Source: Promethearchaeota archaeon (GTDB lineage Archaea; Asgardarchaeota; Lokiarchaeia; Sigyniarchaeales; SOKP01). From it: a stretch of 64,000 nucleotides of DNA. Of this stretch, positions 54,010 to 62,449 are shown piece after piece. A program made the translations under genes and the position numbers. The stretch is taken from NCBI GenBank assembly GCA_016930515.1, contig JAFGGO010000027.1, positions 1-64,000 of the forward strand, in the 5' to 3' direction. The notes beneath the pieces are model-generated. The model worked only from the letters and a program-made list of their open reading frames with translations. It was not told the origin of the DNA and did no database searches. Numbering within the stretch: the first letter of the stretch is position 1; each line of letters opens with the position of its first letter.

Positions 54010-55197
54010 ATGGTTAACATTGATAATGTAAAAACAATTACGGTACTTGGAGCGGGCGTCATGGGCCGCGAAATAGCTCAAGTCGCGCTCATGGGTGGTT
54101 TTGAAAAAGTGTTCCTTTATAGCAGGTCTGAGGAAACGATTAATAAAGCTCGAAAATTCATCGCAAGTGGTTTGGAAAAGCTTCACTCAAAAAATAGTTT
54201 AAAAGAAGGATTTACGCCAGAATTATTGATGGAAAGACTTCATACGGTAAGGGACGTGAGTGAGGCAGTTAAATCAACAGACTTCGTCATAGAATCCGTA
54301 CCTGAAATAATGTCTTTAAAACAAAATATCTTCAAACAACTCGGAGAATTGAGTCCAGAACATACGATATTGACGACGAACACCTCTACAATGAGCATCA
54401 CGCAGATTGCAGAACATTCTGGTAGACCCGATAAAGTCGTGGGAATGCATTTTTTCACACCTATTCCCTTGCTACGATTGATTGAAATAATAAAAGGAGA
54501 GAAAACTTCAGACGAGGCAGTTGATATCACATTAGAGGTTGGTAAAAGGCTTCCTGCAATGAAAGGAAAACGATTCCTTCCCGTGATTCAAAAAGATAGA
54601 CCCGGATTCATCGTTAATCGACTCACGATTGCAACTAACTTGTATTTAAGCTGGTTGTTGGACTACGCAATGGACAAAAATGTACCAATAGAACAATTAG
54701 ATGCCGATCTTGGTGGTATCACTTATTTAGGACCATACGCAAAATGGGATTATTTTGGTATTGACACGGTTTATAATGTGATGAAATACTTTTCTGAGGT
54801 TCTCTCTCCTGAGTTTGCTCCGGGAAAAACGCTTAATAAATTACTCAAGGAAGGTAAATTGGGAAAAAAGACGGGAAAAGGACTTTTCGAGTGGGTAGAC
54901 GGTAAGCTTGAGCTAGATAAATCTAAAAAGGCAGGGCTTTTCAATTACGATCTTTACATGGCTTTACAACTAAACGAGGGATGTCGTCTATTAGAAGAAG
55001 GAGTGGTTAGGAACTATTCTGACATAGATGAAACAATGGTTGCAGGAATGGACATGCCGGGGCCTTTCGAATTAGGTAAGGACAAGTATAAGGAATGGGT
55101 CAAATTACTGGAAGACTTCGTGGAACGATCGGGTAAACAATATGCAAAACCGTGCGAAACTCTGAAATCAGGGAAATTCCTCGAAATGGAAAAGTAA
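54010..55197 (+). CDS. 3-hydroxyacyl-CoA dehydrogenase
   Basis: NAD-dependent oxidation of 3-hydroxyacyl-CoA (or reverse). The dinucleotide motif VLGAGVMGREIAQVALMGGF (about 13-32), the block IESVPEIMSLKQNIFKQLGE, TNTSTMSI and MHFFTPIPLLRLIEII, which includes the catalytic His, are intact. The C-terminal helical domain (DRPGFIVNRL onward, GKLGKKTGKGLFEW) is present and a further approximately 80-residue extension gives 395 aa, longer than the 280-310 aa single-domain form. With the crotonase and acyl-CoA synthetase it forms the core of beta-oxidation. Confidence 0.93.
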   Translation: MVNIDNVKTITVLGAGVMGREIAQVALMGGFEKVFLYSRSEETINKARKFIASGLEKLHSKNSLKEGFTPELLMERLHTVRDVSEAVKSTDFVIESVPEIMSLKQNIFKQLGELSPEHTILTTNTSTMSITQIAEHSGRPDKVVGMHFFTPIPLLRLIEIIKGEKTSDEAVDITLEVGKRLPAMKGKRFLPVIQKDRPGFIVNRLTIATNLYLSWLLDYAMDKNVPIEQLDADLGGITYLGPYAKWDYFGIDTVYNVMKYFSEVLSPEFAPGKTLNKLLKEGKLGKKTGKGLFEWVDGKLELDKSKKAGLFNYDLYMALQLNEGCRLLEEGVVRNYSDIDETMVAGMDMPGPFELGKDKYKEWVKLLEDFVERSGKQYAKPCETLKSGKFLEMEK

Positions 55198-55299
55198 ATT
55201 TCTCCTCTTATTTTCATTTTTCTTTATTTAAAAAAATTATAAATACAAGCTCTTAGATAATAATACTAATTACTTTTTAAAAAACACGGTAAGATTAAA

Positions 55300-56115
55300 A
55301 TGAGTAAAATTACGGATTTAATCAAAAAACATTTGAGCTTTATAATAGTATTATGTGTCATCATCGTTATAGACACATTAATTGCCATTGCTTATATTAC
55401 GGATCCTGGATTTTATTTACCTGGAATTCCTGAATTAAATCCAGAAATGAGTTCCATAAATTTCGCAGTTTTTGGGCTTTCTGTTCAAACCATCATATTC
55501 CTTTATGTTATTGGGTTTTATTTGATGGGAAGGTGGATAAAAACAGGAAAGAAGAACGCATCGACTCTATTGTGGTCGTTAGCGTTCCTCTTATATGGGA
55601 TTGTTTTTGTTGGGATCTTATTAAGCAGTTTTGGTGTTGAATGGGCTAATATGAGAGATCCTCAGATCTTTTTTATTTGGAGGAATTTCCAAATCTTATG
55701 GGTGGCATTGATGTATGTTGGTATTGCAAAAATTCTTACGGAATCTAAGGCATTACAATATCTCCCTGCTGTTATCTTTCTCGCTTTAGGATATCTTATT
55801 TTCTCGATAGGATTATTAATTATAGGAGAAATAAATCAAACCTTTGCTTTATTTCTCTACTCTTTCTGGTGTCCTTTATGCTCCATTATCGCATATAGTT
55901 TCTTCTTGTACGGAAGAAAAATGAAGATTACCAGCGCAAAAATCATATCAATTGGATTTACATTATTAGGAATTACTTATATGGCATGGGCGCCGTGGTA
56001 TAAGCCTGAAGTGATAGAATTATATTTCTTTTGGTTCTTTCTATTCAACGTGTCATTATCCTTTATTCTTCTTGGATATGTGGTCATGCCATACGAAATA
56101 AAAGCAAAAAGTTAA
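55300..56115 (+). CDS. Seven-TM membrane protein of unknown function
   Basis: Not recognised. A 271-aa protein with about seven hydrophobic segments (for example SFIIVLCVIIVIDTLIAIAY and FFLFNVSLSFILLGYVVMPY). The general 7TM layout recalls the trio at 7.4-10 kb, but the WWGD and FYIGFVLP motifs are missing. A longin-like gene follows 22 bp downstream with its own ribosome binding site (GAGGGTGG), so the pair is co-transcribed. This repeats the membrane-protein plus longin link of the ABC operon. Confidence 0.75.
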   Translation: MSKITDLIKKHLSFIIVLCVIIVIDTLIAIAYITDPGFYLPGIPELNPEMSSINFAVFGLSVQTIIFLYVIGFYLMGRWIKTGKKNASTLLWSLAFLLYGIVFVGILLSSFGVEWANMRDPQIFFIWRNFQILWVALMYVGIAKILTESKALQYLPAVIFLALGYLIFSIGLLIIGEINQTFALFLYSFWCPLCSIIAYSFFLYGRKMKITSAKIISIGFTLLGITYMAWAPWYKPEVIELYFFWFFLFNVSLSFILLGYVVMPYEIKAKS

Positions 56116-56137
56116 TGAAATCTGAGGGTGGGAATTC

Positions 56138-56554
56138 GTGATAAACGCAGTCTTCATTATTAGAAAAGGAATATGCATTTTTTCTCGACAATATGGAGAA
56201 AAAAATATTGAAAGCGACCGATTTTCGGCTCTGATTGAAGGTCTCAATAGGTTTGCTGAAAATATATCGGGAGGTGTCTTGCAACAAGTAATTCTTGGCA
56301 AGGACACTTATTATCTTTCCGTCATAAACGATATTCTATTCGTCTATCAACACGACGAATTGAAAAGCTCGAAACTCGAAAAAATTTCAAAAACATTTAG
56401 TGATAAATTTTTTGAACTCTTTCATGTGGACTTGATTAAAACAGAAAACAACCCTTCCGTGTATGTGAAATTTGAAACGGAAGCAGATGACATTCTAAAA
56501 ATGAAGGGAAAGCCATTCCATAAAAAGATGCACGATTTCGCTTCAAAGTTTTAA
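56138..56554 (+). CDS. Longin-like domain protein
   Basis: A 138-aa soluble protein starting at GTG, supported by GAGGGTGG about 8 nt upstream. It opens with INAVFIIRKGICIFSRQYGE, the strand-loop-strand entry of longin/roadblock-like folds, and continues with alternating strands and helices (YYLSVINDILFVYQHDE). The same entry pattern begins the longin-TM protein at 19726. These domains act as platforms for small GTPases in eukaryotes. It follows a 7TM gene in the same operon. Fold is inferred from pattern, not from a database match. Confidence 0.65.
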   Translation: MINAVFIIRKGICIFSRQYGEKNIESDRFSALIEGLNRFAENISGGVLQQVILGKDTYYLSVINDILFVYQHDELKSSKLEKISKTFSDKFFELFHVDLIKTENNPSVYVKFETEADDILKMKGKPFHKKMHDFASKF

Positions 56555-56689
56555 ATCTTTCCTTATTTTTTCTCTTTCTTTTCTTAACTTGTTATACTAG
56601 TTTATAGGATTATTTACCTAATTATATAGATTTATATAATTTCATGACAAACTATAAAATCATACTCTTAATTAATTATATTGTTCACC

Positions 56690-57334
56690 ATGATTAATCA
56701 CCCCAATCCTCAGAAATTTCACGGACTTCTAACGGCGCTTACGGATTGTTTAAAAAAACTCGTTAGCAACAATGCGGATGTGATTGGCGCCGCAATCGTC
56801 TCGCTTGAAGGAATGCCCATTGCCTCTACTTTTTCTAAAGACATAGACGATGCCTTGTTGGGCGCCATGATGGCCGCCGTGCAATCCTTTGCGGAACGCT
56901 CGGTCCGACAACTTTCGCGTGGTGCACTCAAGAGCGTTTTGATAGAAGCAAACGAAGGAAATATCTTGATATCAAAGGCTGAAAACGGTACGATTCTTTG
57001 CGTGCTTACCAAACCTGAACCTAGCTTGGGCATGATCTTGCTAAATGTTCAATCAACATGCAACGAAGTATCAAAAATGTATGCAAGGGAGTTGTCAACG
57101 GAAGAGATTGAGCGTGCCTATAGGAAGATACTATTAATCATGAAAGAAAATAACACCTCGCGATTGTCGCTAGAACGGACCCGTCTTCCAGAATTCTTCG
57201 AATCTAACCTTTTAACGAATAATCAAGATGGGTTACCCTCTTTCAAGCTCGAAGTCGATTTGTACTTGAAAGAAAACCAAGTGAATGTGTTCTATGACAA
57301 GCAAAAAGTTTCAATTCAAAAATTTGACAATTAA
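56690..57334 (+). CDS. Roadblock/LC7 domain protein
   Basis: A 214-aa soluble protein counting from the ATG at 56690 (the track starts at a TTG three codons earlier). The roadblock pattern is clear: DVIGAAIVSLEGMPIAS, then LLGAMMAAVQSFAERSVRQL and ILISKAENGTILCVLTKPEPSLGMIL. About 90 C-terminal residues (ELSTEEIERAYRK onward) form an extra helical and extended region. Roadblock proteins bind Ras-like GTPases such as the one at 38874-39824 or act as switch regulators in prokaryotes. The winged-helix gene 44 bp downstream is probably co-transcribed. Confidence 0.85.
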   Translation: MINHPNPQKFHGLLTALTDCLKKLVSNNADVIGAAIVSLEGMPIASTFSKDIDDALLGAMMAAVQSFAERSVRQLSRGALKSVLIEANEGNILISKAENGTILCVLTKPEPSLGMILLNVQSTCNEVSKMYARELSTEEIERAYRKILLIMKENNTSRLSLERTRLPEFFESNLLTNNQDGLPSFKLEVDLYLKENQVNVFYDKQKVSIQKFDN

Positions 57335-57377
57335 TTTTCGCTCTTTAAGATCCCCGTGATAATGATTTTCAAATGAA

Positions 57378-57665
57378 GTGATAAAAACGACAGATACTAA
57401 AAATGGAGATGAGGCCCCTAAGACGGGTGTTGAGAAAATAATTGATTTCTTTAACTCCCTTGAAACAAATAAACCCCTCGCTATCGCGGAAATCGTGGAA
57501 AAAACGGGATTGTCCTGGACTTTCGTGAGAAAAACTCTTGAACAACTGAAAGAAGACTTTATTGGTCTGAATTTTGAAAAATCGGGGAATACGTGGATTG
57601 CTTGGAAGGATAGGGACAGGATTGCCAAGAAAATGGACGACACGTGCGGACATCTCTTAAAATGA
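57378..57665 (+). CDS. Winged helix-turn-helix protein
   Basis: A 95-aa probable DNA-binding protein, starting at GTG (the ATG just upstream reads into a stop). GVEKIIDFFNSLETNKPLAI leads into AEIVEKTGLSWTFVRKTLEQ, a helix-turn-helix, followed by a wing (GLNFEKSGNTWIAW). No ligand domain is fused. It follows the roadblock gene by 44 bp, which suggests linked regulation, perhaps of this operon itself. Confidence 0.75.
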   Translation: MIKTTDTKNGDEAPKTGVEKIIDFFNSLETNKPLAIAEIVEKTGLSWTFVRKTLEQLKEDFIGLNFEKSGNTWIAWKDRDRIAKKMDDTCGHLLK

Positions 57666-57772
57666 TTTTTAAGCCTCTATTCTTGAAAGATTCCGATCGT
57701 TTAATTATCAAGAATTTTAAAGTAAAAAAGGATGTTTATTGAATATAGAATTAACCGAAAAAAGTGAAAAAA

Positions 57773-58282
57773 ATGAATGAAATGGAAGAAAAAGTTTTAG
57801 AAAAAGCGTTTGAACTTGGACAAAAATACGAAAAAAAAAATACTGGCTGCGCACAAAGCGTTATTGCCGCACTCTTTGACGCTTTAGATATATGGAACGA
57901 AGATATTTTTAAATCTGCTAGCGGTCTGGCCGACGGATTGGGATTAACGGGAGATGGGTCTTGTGGAGCTCTCGTTGGGGCTTCCATGGTAATTGGATTC
58001 TTGTTTGGACGAGAACGGAAGGATTTTGGAGACATTCAAAAACCAATAAAATCCTACATGCTCGTTAAACAACTTCACGACCAATACATTCAAGAATACG
58101 GGTCCTGTCGCTGCCACGATGTCCAAAAGACTTTTACAGGAAAAACATGGAACATGTGGAACCCCGAAGATTTAAAAAATGCAATGGAACCTGGAGGCTT
58201 GTTAGATCATTGCCCTCAACTTGTTGGGAATGTAGCCCGATTAGCGTGTAAAATCATATTAGATAATGGATTCACTTTTTAG
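57773..58282 (+). CDS. C_GCAxxG_C_C family putative redox-active protein (second copy)
   Basis: A 169-aa cytosolic protein with the canonical motif NTGCAQSVIAALFDAL, then DGSCGALVGASMVIG, CRCHD and DHCPQLVG, giving the Cys ladder that defines the family and may bind a metal or cluster. It is more typical than the copy at 24243-24677. The start is the ATG at 57773; a GTG three codons earlier is also open. It lies alone downstream of the roadblock/winged-helix pair. Reaction unknown. Confidence 0.85.
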   Translation: MNEMEEKVLEKAFELGQKYEKKNTGCAQSVIAALFDALDIWNEDIFKSASGLADGLGLTGDGSCGALVGASMVIGFLFGRERKDFGDIQKPIKSYMLVKQLHDQYIQEYGSCRCHDVQKTFTGKTWNMWNPEDLKNAMEPGGLLDHCPQLVGNVARLACKIILDNGFTF

Positions 58283-58533
58283 TAATTTTTCAAAACTTTG
58301 TTTTACTTTTCTTTTGCTTGTTTTTTATTGGATTATTAATTTTTTTACTTTGAACTTCGCTAACGCTGTACTCTTTTAGTTTACAATGAAATTTTTCTTA
58401 TTTCAAGATTTTATTGCAAAAAGTATTACCTCTCTTTCTAAATAAAAATGGAAGATTTTAGAAACCTATAATAACTGTCAAGTTGAATTATTAGATATAG
58501 GATTATTTACATGATTAGGGATGTGAATATAAA

Positions 58534-60414
58534 ATTAGAAGTAAAAAATTAAAAAAAATCACTTTTGTTTTATTCCTCTTTCCATTTCTATTTCTTGGTT
58601 TTTGGTGTTTAAACGCTCCAACCAACGGAGCAAGTGGTTTTAAAATAGAAGATATAGAGAACCCAAGAACCTCGCTCAGTATCTCCTGGACACCTAACGG
58701 CACGGTCGTTTGCAACGCACAAAATATTCAATCAAGTGTTGAAATGATTGAAGACGGTAATGGTGGCGCTTTTATTTTATGGGAGGACACGAGAAACGGG
58801 ATAACTAATATAGATCTTTATATCCAACGAATAGACCAAAATGGTGAAGCACTATGGGAAAACAACGGTACGATTGTCAGCAACGAAATGCAATATCAAC
58901 AACGCGCTTCTCTTATCTCGGACGGTGATGACGGAATAATCGTGGTATGGCAAGACAATAGGGATGGTTCTGATGAAGACGATATTTACGCACAGAAATT
59001 TAACGCATCAGGAAATCCTCAATGGGAGCTTAACGGTACGATCGTTTGCAACTCACCAGATGTTCAAGGAAGCCTTGAAATGATAAGCGATGGTGTAGGG
59101 GGCGTAATCGTGGTTTGGCAAGACGAAAGAGATGATTCTGGAGATATCTATACCCAAAGGATAAATGATAATGGCGTTCCCCAGTGGAATGATAATGGCA
59201 CGGTAATTTGTAATTATACTGGCACGCAAAGTAATCCCAAAATAATAAGTGATGGCGCTCAAGGCGCGATAATTGTATGGGTGGATGGGAGAGTCGGTAC
59301 GGATATCTACGCCCAAAAAGTAGATGCTAACGGGATTTCTCAATGGACTCTTAACGGTATTGTAGTTTGTAACCAAACAGCAAGTGAATTATATCCTGAA
59401 ATAGTGAGTGATGACAATGGTGGAGCCTTTGTAGCGTGGGTTCAACCAAAGCCAGGAAGTCGTAATAGAGATCTATACATTCAAAGAATCGATACCAATA
59501 GCGTTAGACAATGGGGTTCTGAAGGCAAAATCGTGAGTAATACTGATGGTGATCATTTTTTTCATCAAATAACTGCCGATGCAATCGAGGGCGTTATCGT
59601 CTCGTGGTGCGACAGTACAAACGGTGATTACGATGTCTACGCTCAGAAGTTTGACAACGATGGATCTTCACAATGGACACCTAATGGAACCGTAATTTGT
59701 AACGAAACGGGTGAACAACAATTCGTTAATATTGTTGATGACGGTATTGGAGGTGCTATTATTTCTTGGATTGATTCTCGGTCGGGAAATAATGATCTTT
59801 ACATCCAGCGCGTAAATTCTGAGGGAATTTCACAATTGGCTGCAAATGGTACGGCTGTATGTAACGAATCGCACAATCAACAGGATCTTCGGATGATAAA
59901 GGCCGATATTGACTCAATTATCATTGCGTGGCAAGACTGGAGGATAGATCGCGATATTTACGCTCAAAGAATAGAATTTTCTCAAGAACCAGAAGAACCA
60001 GAATATAATTTCGCTCCAAATGCAAACCATCCCGAAGATATTCTAACCTCTACTTCAGGAACGGAAACCATCAATTGGATATTAACTGACGACACGGGAA
60101 CTGGACAATATAGGGTACTCGTTAACGACACTTCAAATAGTTATCGTGCGTGGGTGGATTGGACTTCGTGGACGAACAATACAAATCTTCTCGTACCCAT
60201 CAATCGCACGGAATTAGGTCTTTTCAATTATTCCATTGAATATTTCGACGATCAAGGCATGTTCGGCGTGGTTGATACGGTATTGGTATATGTGTACTCT
60301 AATACCCAGTCTAATAATATATTTGGGTTTGATGTGTTGATCACCATTGGAATTACGATGATTTCACTGTTATCCGTTGCTTTGTTTCTTAAAAAAAGGC
60401 AAAATATAAGTTAA
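58534..60414 (+). CDS. Surface beta-repeat (propeller-like) protein with signal peptide and C-terminal TM
   Basis: The track begins at an internal ATG (58744), but the same frame is open back to a TAG at 58516 and encodes a clear signal peptide, ITFVLFLFPFLFLGFW, and about 40 more exported residues. No ATG, GTG or TTG lies in that frame upstream of the signal; either a non-standard codon such as ATT at 58534 is used or a one-base error in the A-rich run near 58543-58558 hides a GTG/ATG start in the next frame. Eight repeats of about 47 residues follow (WQDNRDGSDEDDIYAQKF, WVDGRVGTDIYAQKV, WIDSRSGNNDLYIQRV), consistent with a beta-propeller. A C-terminal TM (VLITIGITMISLLSVALFL) anchors it outside the cell. 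Confidence 0.82.
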   Translation: MRSKKLKKITFVLFLFPFLFLGFWCLNAPTNGASGFKIEDIENPRTSLSISWTPNGTVVCNAQNIQSSVEMIEDGNGGAFILWEDTRNGITNIDLYIQRIDQNGEALWENNGTIVSNEMQYQQRASLISDGDDGIIVVWQDNRDGSDEDDIYAQKFNASGNPQWELNGTIVCNSPDVQGSLEMISDGVGGVIVVWQDERDDSGDIYTQRINDNGVPQWNDNGTVICNYTGTQSNPKIISDGAQGAIIVWVDGRVGTDIYAQKVDANGISQWTLNGIVVCNQTASELYPEIVSDDNGGAFVAWVQPKPGSRNRDLYIQRIDTNSVRQWGSEGKIVSNTDGDHFFHQITADAIEGVIVSWCDSTNGDYDVYAQKFDNDGSSQWTPNGTVICNETGEQQFVNIVDDGIGGAIISWIDSRSGNNDLYIQRVNSEGISQLAANGTAVCNESHNQQDLRMIKADIDSIIIAWQDWRIDRDIYAQRIEFSQEPEEPEYNFAPNANHPEDILTSTSGTETINWILTDDTGTGQYRVLVNDTSNSYRAWVDWTSWTNNTNLLVPINRTELGLFNYSIEYFDDQGMFGVVDTVLVYVYSNTQSNNIFGFDVLITIGITMISLLSVALFLKKRQNIS

Positions 60415-60482
60415 TAAAATTAATTTCTTTCTTTTTTCTTTTTTCATGTCCAATTTATTTATTTCGGTACTTCACTACTAAA

Positions 60483-61061
60483 TCAAGTGATATTGTTCAA
60501 GGTAGTACAAATTTCCTTCCAATCACGGACCCTTATTACATTGCCTTCACACGAACTTTCCTTATTCCAAGGTTGATCGTACAATAATAAATATTTCTCT
60601 TTCATGATTTTGATTGGTTCTACCAAATTAGGATTATCGTCGATGTATATGTCAAAATCGTAAGCGAGTTTTAAGTCCCATGGCCTTTCCTTCACGATGA
60701 TAAAATCCTTATAGTGAATGCCTTCCTTAATTTCGTGAAACCTTAATTTCTTTACAAGATCGGAACGAAAACGAGGTTGTCCGGCAGAAAGGATGGATAC
60801 ATCGCTTTTTCCGTGTATTCTTTTCAAGTATTCGGGTGCATTATCGTCGATAAACGGGATTTCCATCATTTTTTCGTATGCTGTATAAAAAAGATTGAAA
60901 AATTCTCTTTCTGAAAGGTCCCAATCCAAATAGAAATCCCAACGAGTTATGTCGCTCTTTTTTCGGTTCGTCTTGTAAACTTCGTTAAATTCCTCGATAA
61001 ATCTTTCAATCGCATCGAGCAAGACGCCGACAATGTCAACGGCTATTGCTTTTTTTGTCAT
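60483..61061 (-). CDS. HAD-like 5'-nucleotidase (NT5C-like) protein
   Basis: Cytosolic 192-aa protein related to 5'(3')-deoxyribonucleotidases. Motif I is VDIVGVLLDA: the nucleophile Asp is present, but the second Asp of the usual DxD is Val, which should weaken phosphatase chemistry. Motif II is SILSAGQPR, a Lys lies in the later helix, and motif IV is IYIDDNPN. The capped insert (TRWDFYLDWDLSEREFFNLF) fits the NT5C group. The normal dNMP phosphatase role is uncertain because of the lost Asp. It is divergent from the FrhB-like gene, with the palindrome in the shared spacer. Confidence 0.8.
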   Translation of the reverse strand: MTKKAIAVDIVGVLLDAIERFIEEFNEVYKTNRKKSDITRWDFYLDWDLSEREFFNLFYTAYEKMMEIPFIDDNAPEYLKRIHGKSDVSILSAGQPRFRSDLVKKLRFHEIKEGIHYKDFIIVKERPWDLKLAYDFDIYIDDNPNLVEPIKIMKEKYLLLYDQPWNKESSCEGNVIRVRDWKEICTTLNNIT

Positions 61062-61200
61062 TCTAATTGAAATAATAATCTTTAAATTTTTGATAATTTA
61101 ATTTCTTATCTCTAAAAATATAGCCTTAAATTTGAGATTTTTGTTAATAAGAAATGTGATACAAATTGGTGTTGTGAGTCGTTCTCTATTGATCAAATCA

Positions 61201-61220
61201 TAGTGTGAAACTTCACACTA
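61201..61220. promoter_or_regulatory. Perfect palindrome, candidate operator
   Basis: TAGTGTGAA and its exact inverse TTCACACTA are separated by AC. The site lies 68-87 nt before the FrhB-like ATG and about 140 nt upstream of the divergent HAD gene. Nine-base arms with a two-base centre suit a dimeric helix-turn-helix repressor or activator. No regulator gene is adjacent. Confidence 0.5.
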
Positions 61221-61287
61221 ACTTTTATTTGCAATCGTTAATTTTTCCACGCAATACTAAACATTATTAATACACATTGAAAAAATC

Positions 61288-62223
61288 ATGAAAGTAGAAA
61301 AATCTAGTCAAGATCTCGAAAACGAGGTAATATACGCAGGTCTTTGCATTCATTGTGGAAGCTGCAACGCTTTTTGCCCCCACATGGACTTTAATCAGAC
61401 AACTGGAGAAGCATTTGTCGTCGATGAATGCGCTGAGACCGTGGGTTTGTGCTATAATTCCTGTCCGAGGAGTTTTCTTCCCATTAAAGAAATCGAACAA
61501 AAACTCTTTGGTGAAAGCAGGATTGATTTAGGAGTGGGCGTTTACAAGGATATTATCCAAGTAAAAGCGAAAAACGATGACATTCTACACGCTCTCGTCG
61601 AAGCCGCCTTTAAAGAAGGCGTTATCGAGTGCTTGGTTTTAGGGGAGCCAAACGGAGCAAAACCTGCCGTATCTTTTCCAAAAATTGTCTATAATGCCAA
61701 GGACGCCAAGAAACTCATCCCGCAAAAGACTATGGACAACGCTGGTCCTTTAGTAACTGGTATTGGTCAAGCTTACAAGGAATACAAGAAAAATATTGGA
61801 ATTATCGCCAATCCGTGTCACCTACAAGGCTTAGCAAAAATTCTCGTTTCTGATTTTAACACGGGTGCCGAAAAGACATCCTTAAAGATCGCTTTTGCGT
61901 GTTCTTCTGGTGGCATGGCGGGATGCAAGTACTGCACGGACTTTTCGGGCGAATTTTCGGACATCTCGTATTCCCCTTGGGGCGCTCCCAAGCCAGAAGC
62001 CCTCTTGATCATCAGAACCGCCGTTGGTCAAAAAGTAGTGGACGCTGCGAAAAAAATGAAACTCATCGAAGTAACCAACCCGAATCCGGACTTGTCCGAG
62101 ATGAAAAAGTTCCTCAACAAGAAGCGCAAGAAGAACTTCAAGACGCTCTTAGGAAAGTCGCTCGTAAGAGCCAAATACTTGGATTTCAGCTACGACGAGC
62201 TCAAGGACATCCTCGAAGAATAA
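61288..62223 (+). CDS. FrhB-like coenzyme F420 hydrogenase/dehydrogenase beta subunit family protein
   Basis: Iron-sulfur flavoprotein family that moves electrons to or from coenzyme F420. The N-terminal cluster motif is CIHCGSCNAFCP (residues 17-28), followed by CYNSCPR. In the C-terminal half, CHLQGLAKIL, CKYCTDFSGEFSDIS and a PKPEALLIIRT segment match the FrhB fold. At 311 aa it is complete. No partner hydrogenase, formate dehydrogenase or heterodisulfide reductase subunit is adjacent, so its electron partner is unknown. F420 use agrees with Mtd in the window. The last 250 bp are richer in G+C than most genes here. A perfect palindrome upstream suggests specific control. Confidence 0.88.
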   Translation: MKVEKSSQDLENEVIYAGLCIHCGSCNAFCPHMDFNQTTGEAFVVDECAETVGLCYNSCPRSFLPIKEIEQKLFGESRIDLGVGVYKDIIQVKAKNDDILHALVEAAFKEGVIECLVLGEPNGAKPAVSFPKIVYNAKDAKKLIPQKTMDNAGPLVTGIGQAYKEYKKNIGIIANPCHLQGLAKILVSDFNTGAEKTSLKIAFACSSGGMAGCKYCTDFSGEFSDISYSPWGAPKPEALLIIRTAVGQKVVDAAKKMKLIEVTNPNPDLSEMKKFLNKKRKKNFKTLLGKSLVRAKYLDFSYDELKDILEE

Positions 62224-62449
62224 TTCTTTAATTTTCTTTCTTTTAACTTTTTTTCACAATCTCCATCAATTTAAAATGAAATTTTTAAAGTGTAGATTTT
62301 AATGACAATTTCCTAATTTTTGTCGACTCCGGGTTCCTAAATAAATCAACGATTCCTCAGCAATTTTTGGCCCTCTCGCAAAATTTAAATAGTATTTTAT
62401 AACATATAATACCAAGGATTCAAATTAGGCTTCGATTTTTCCTTTAAAC

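Noticed and set aside
61899-62231. 110-aa plus-strand ORF at the end of the FrhB-like gene
   Set aside because: It is an alternative frame of a conserved gene in a more GC-rich stretch, which lengthens open shadow frames.
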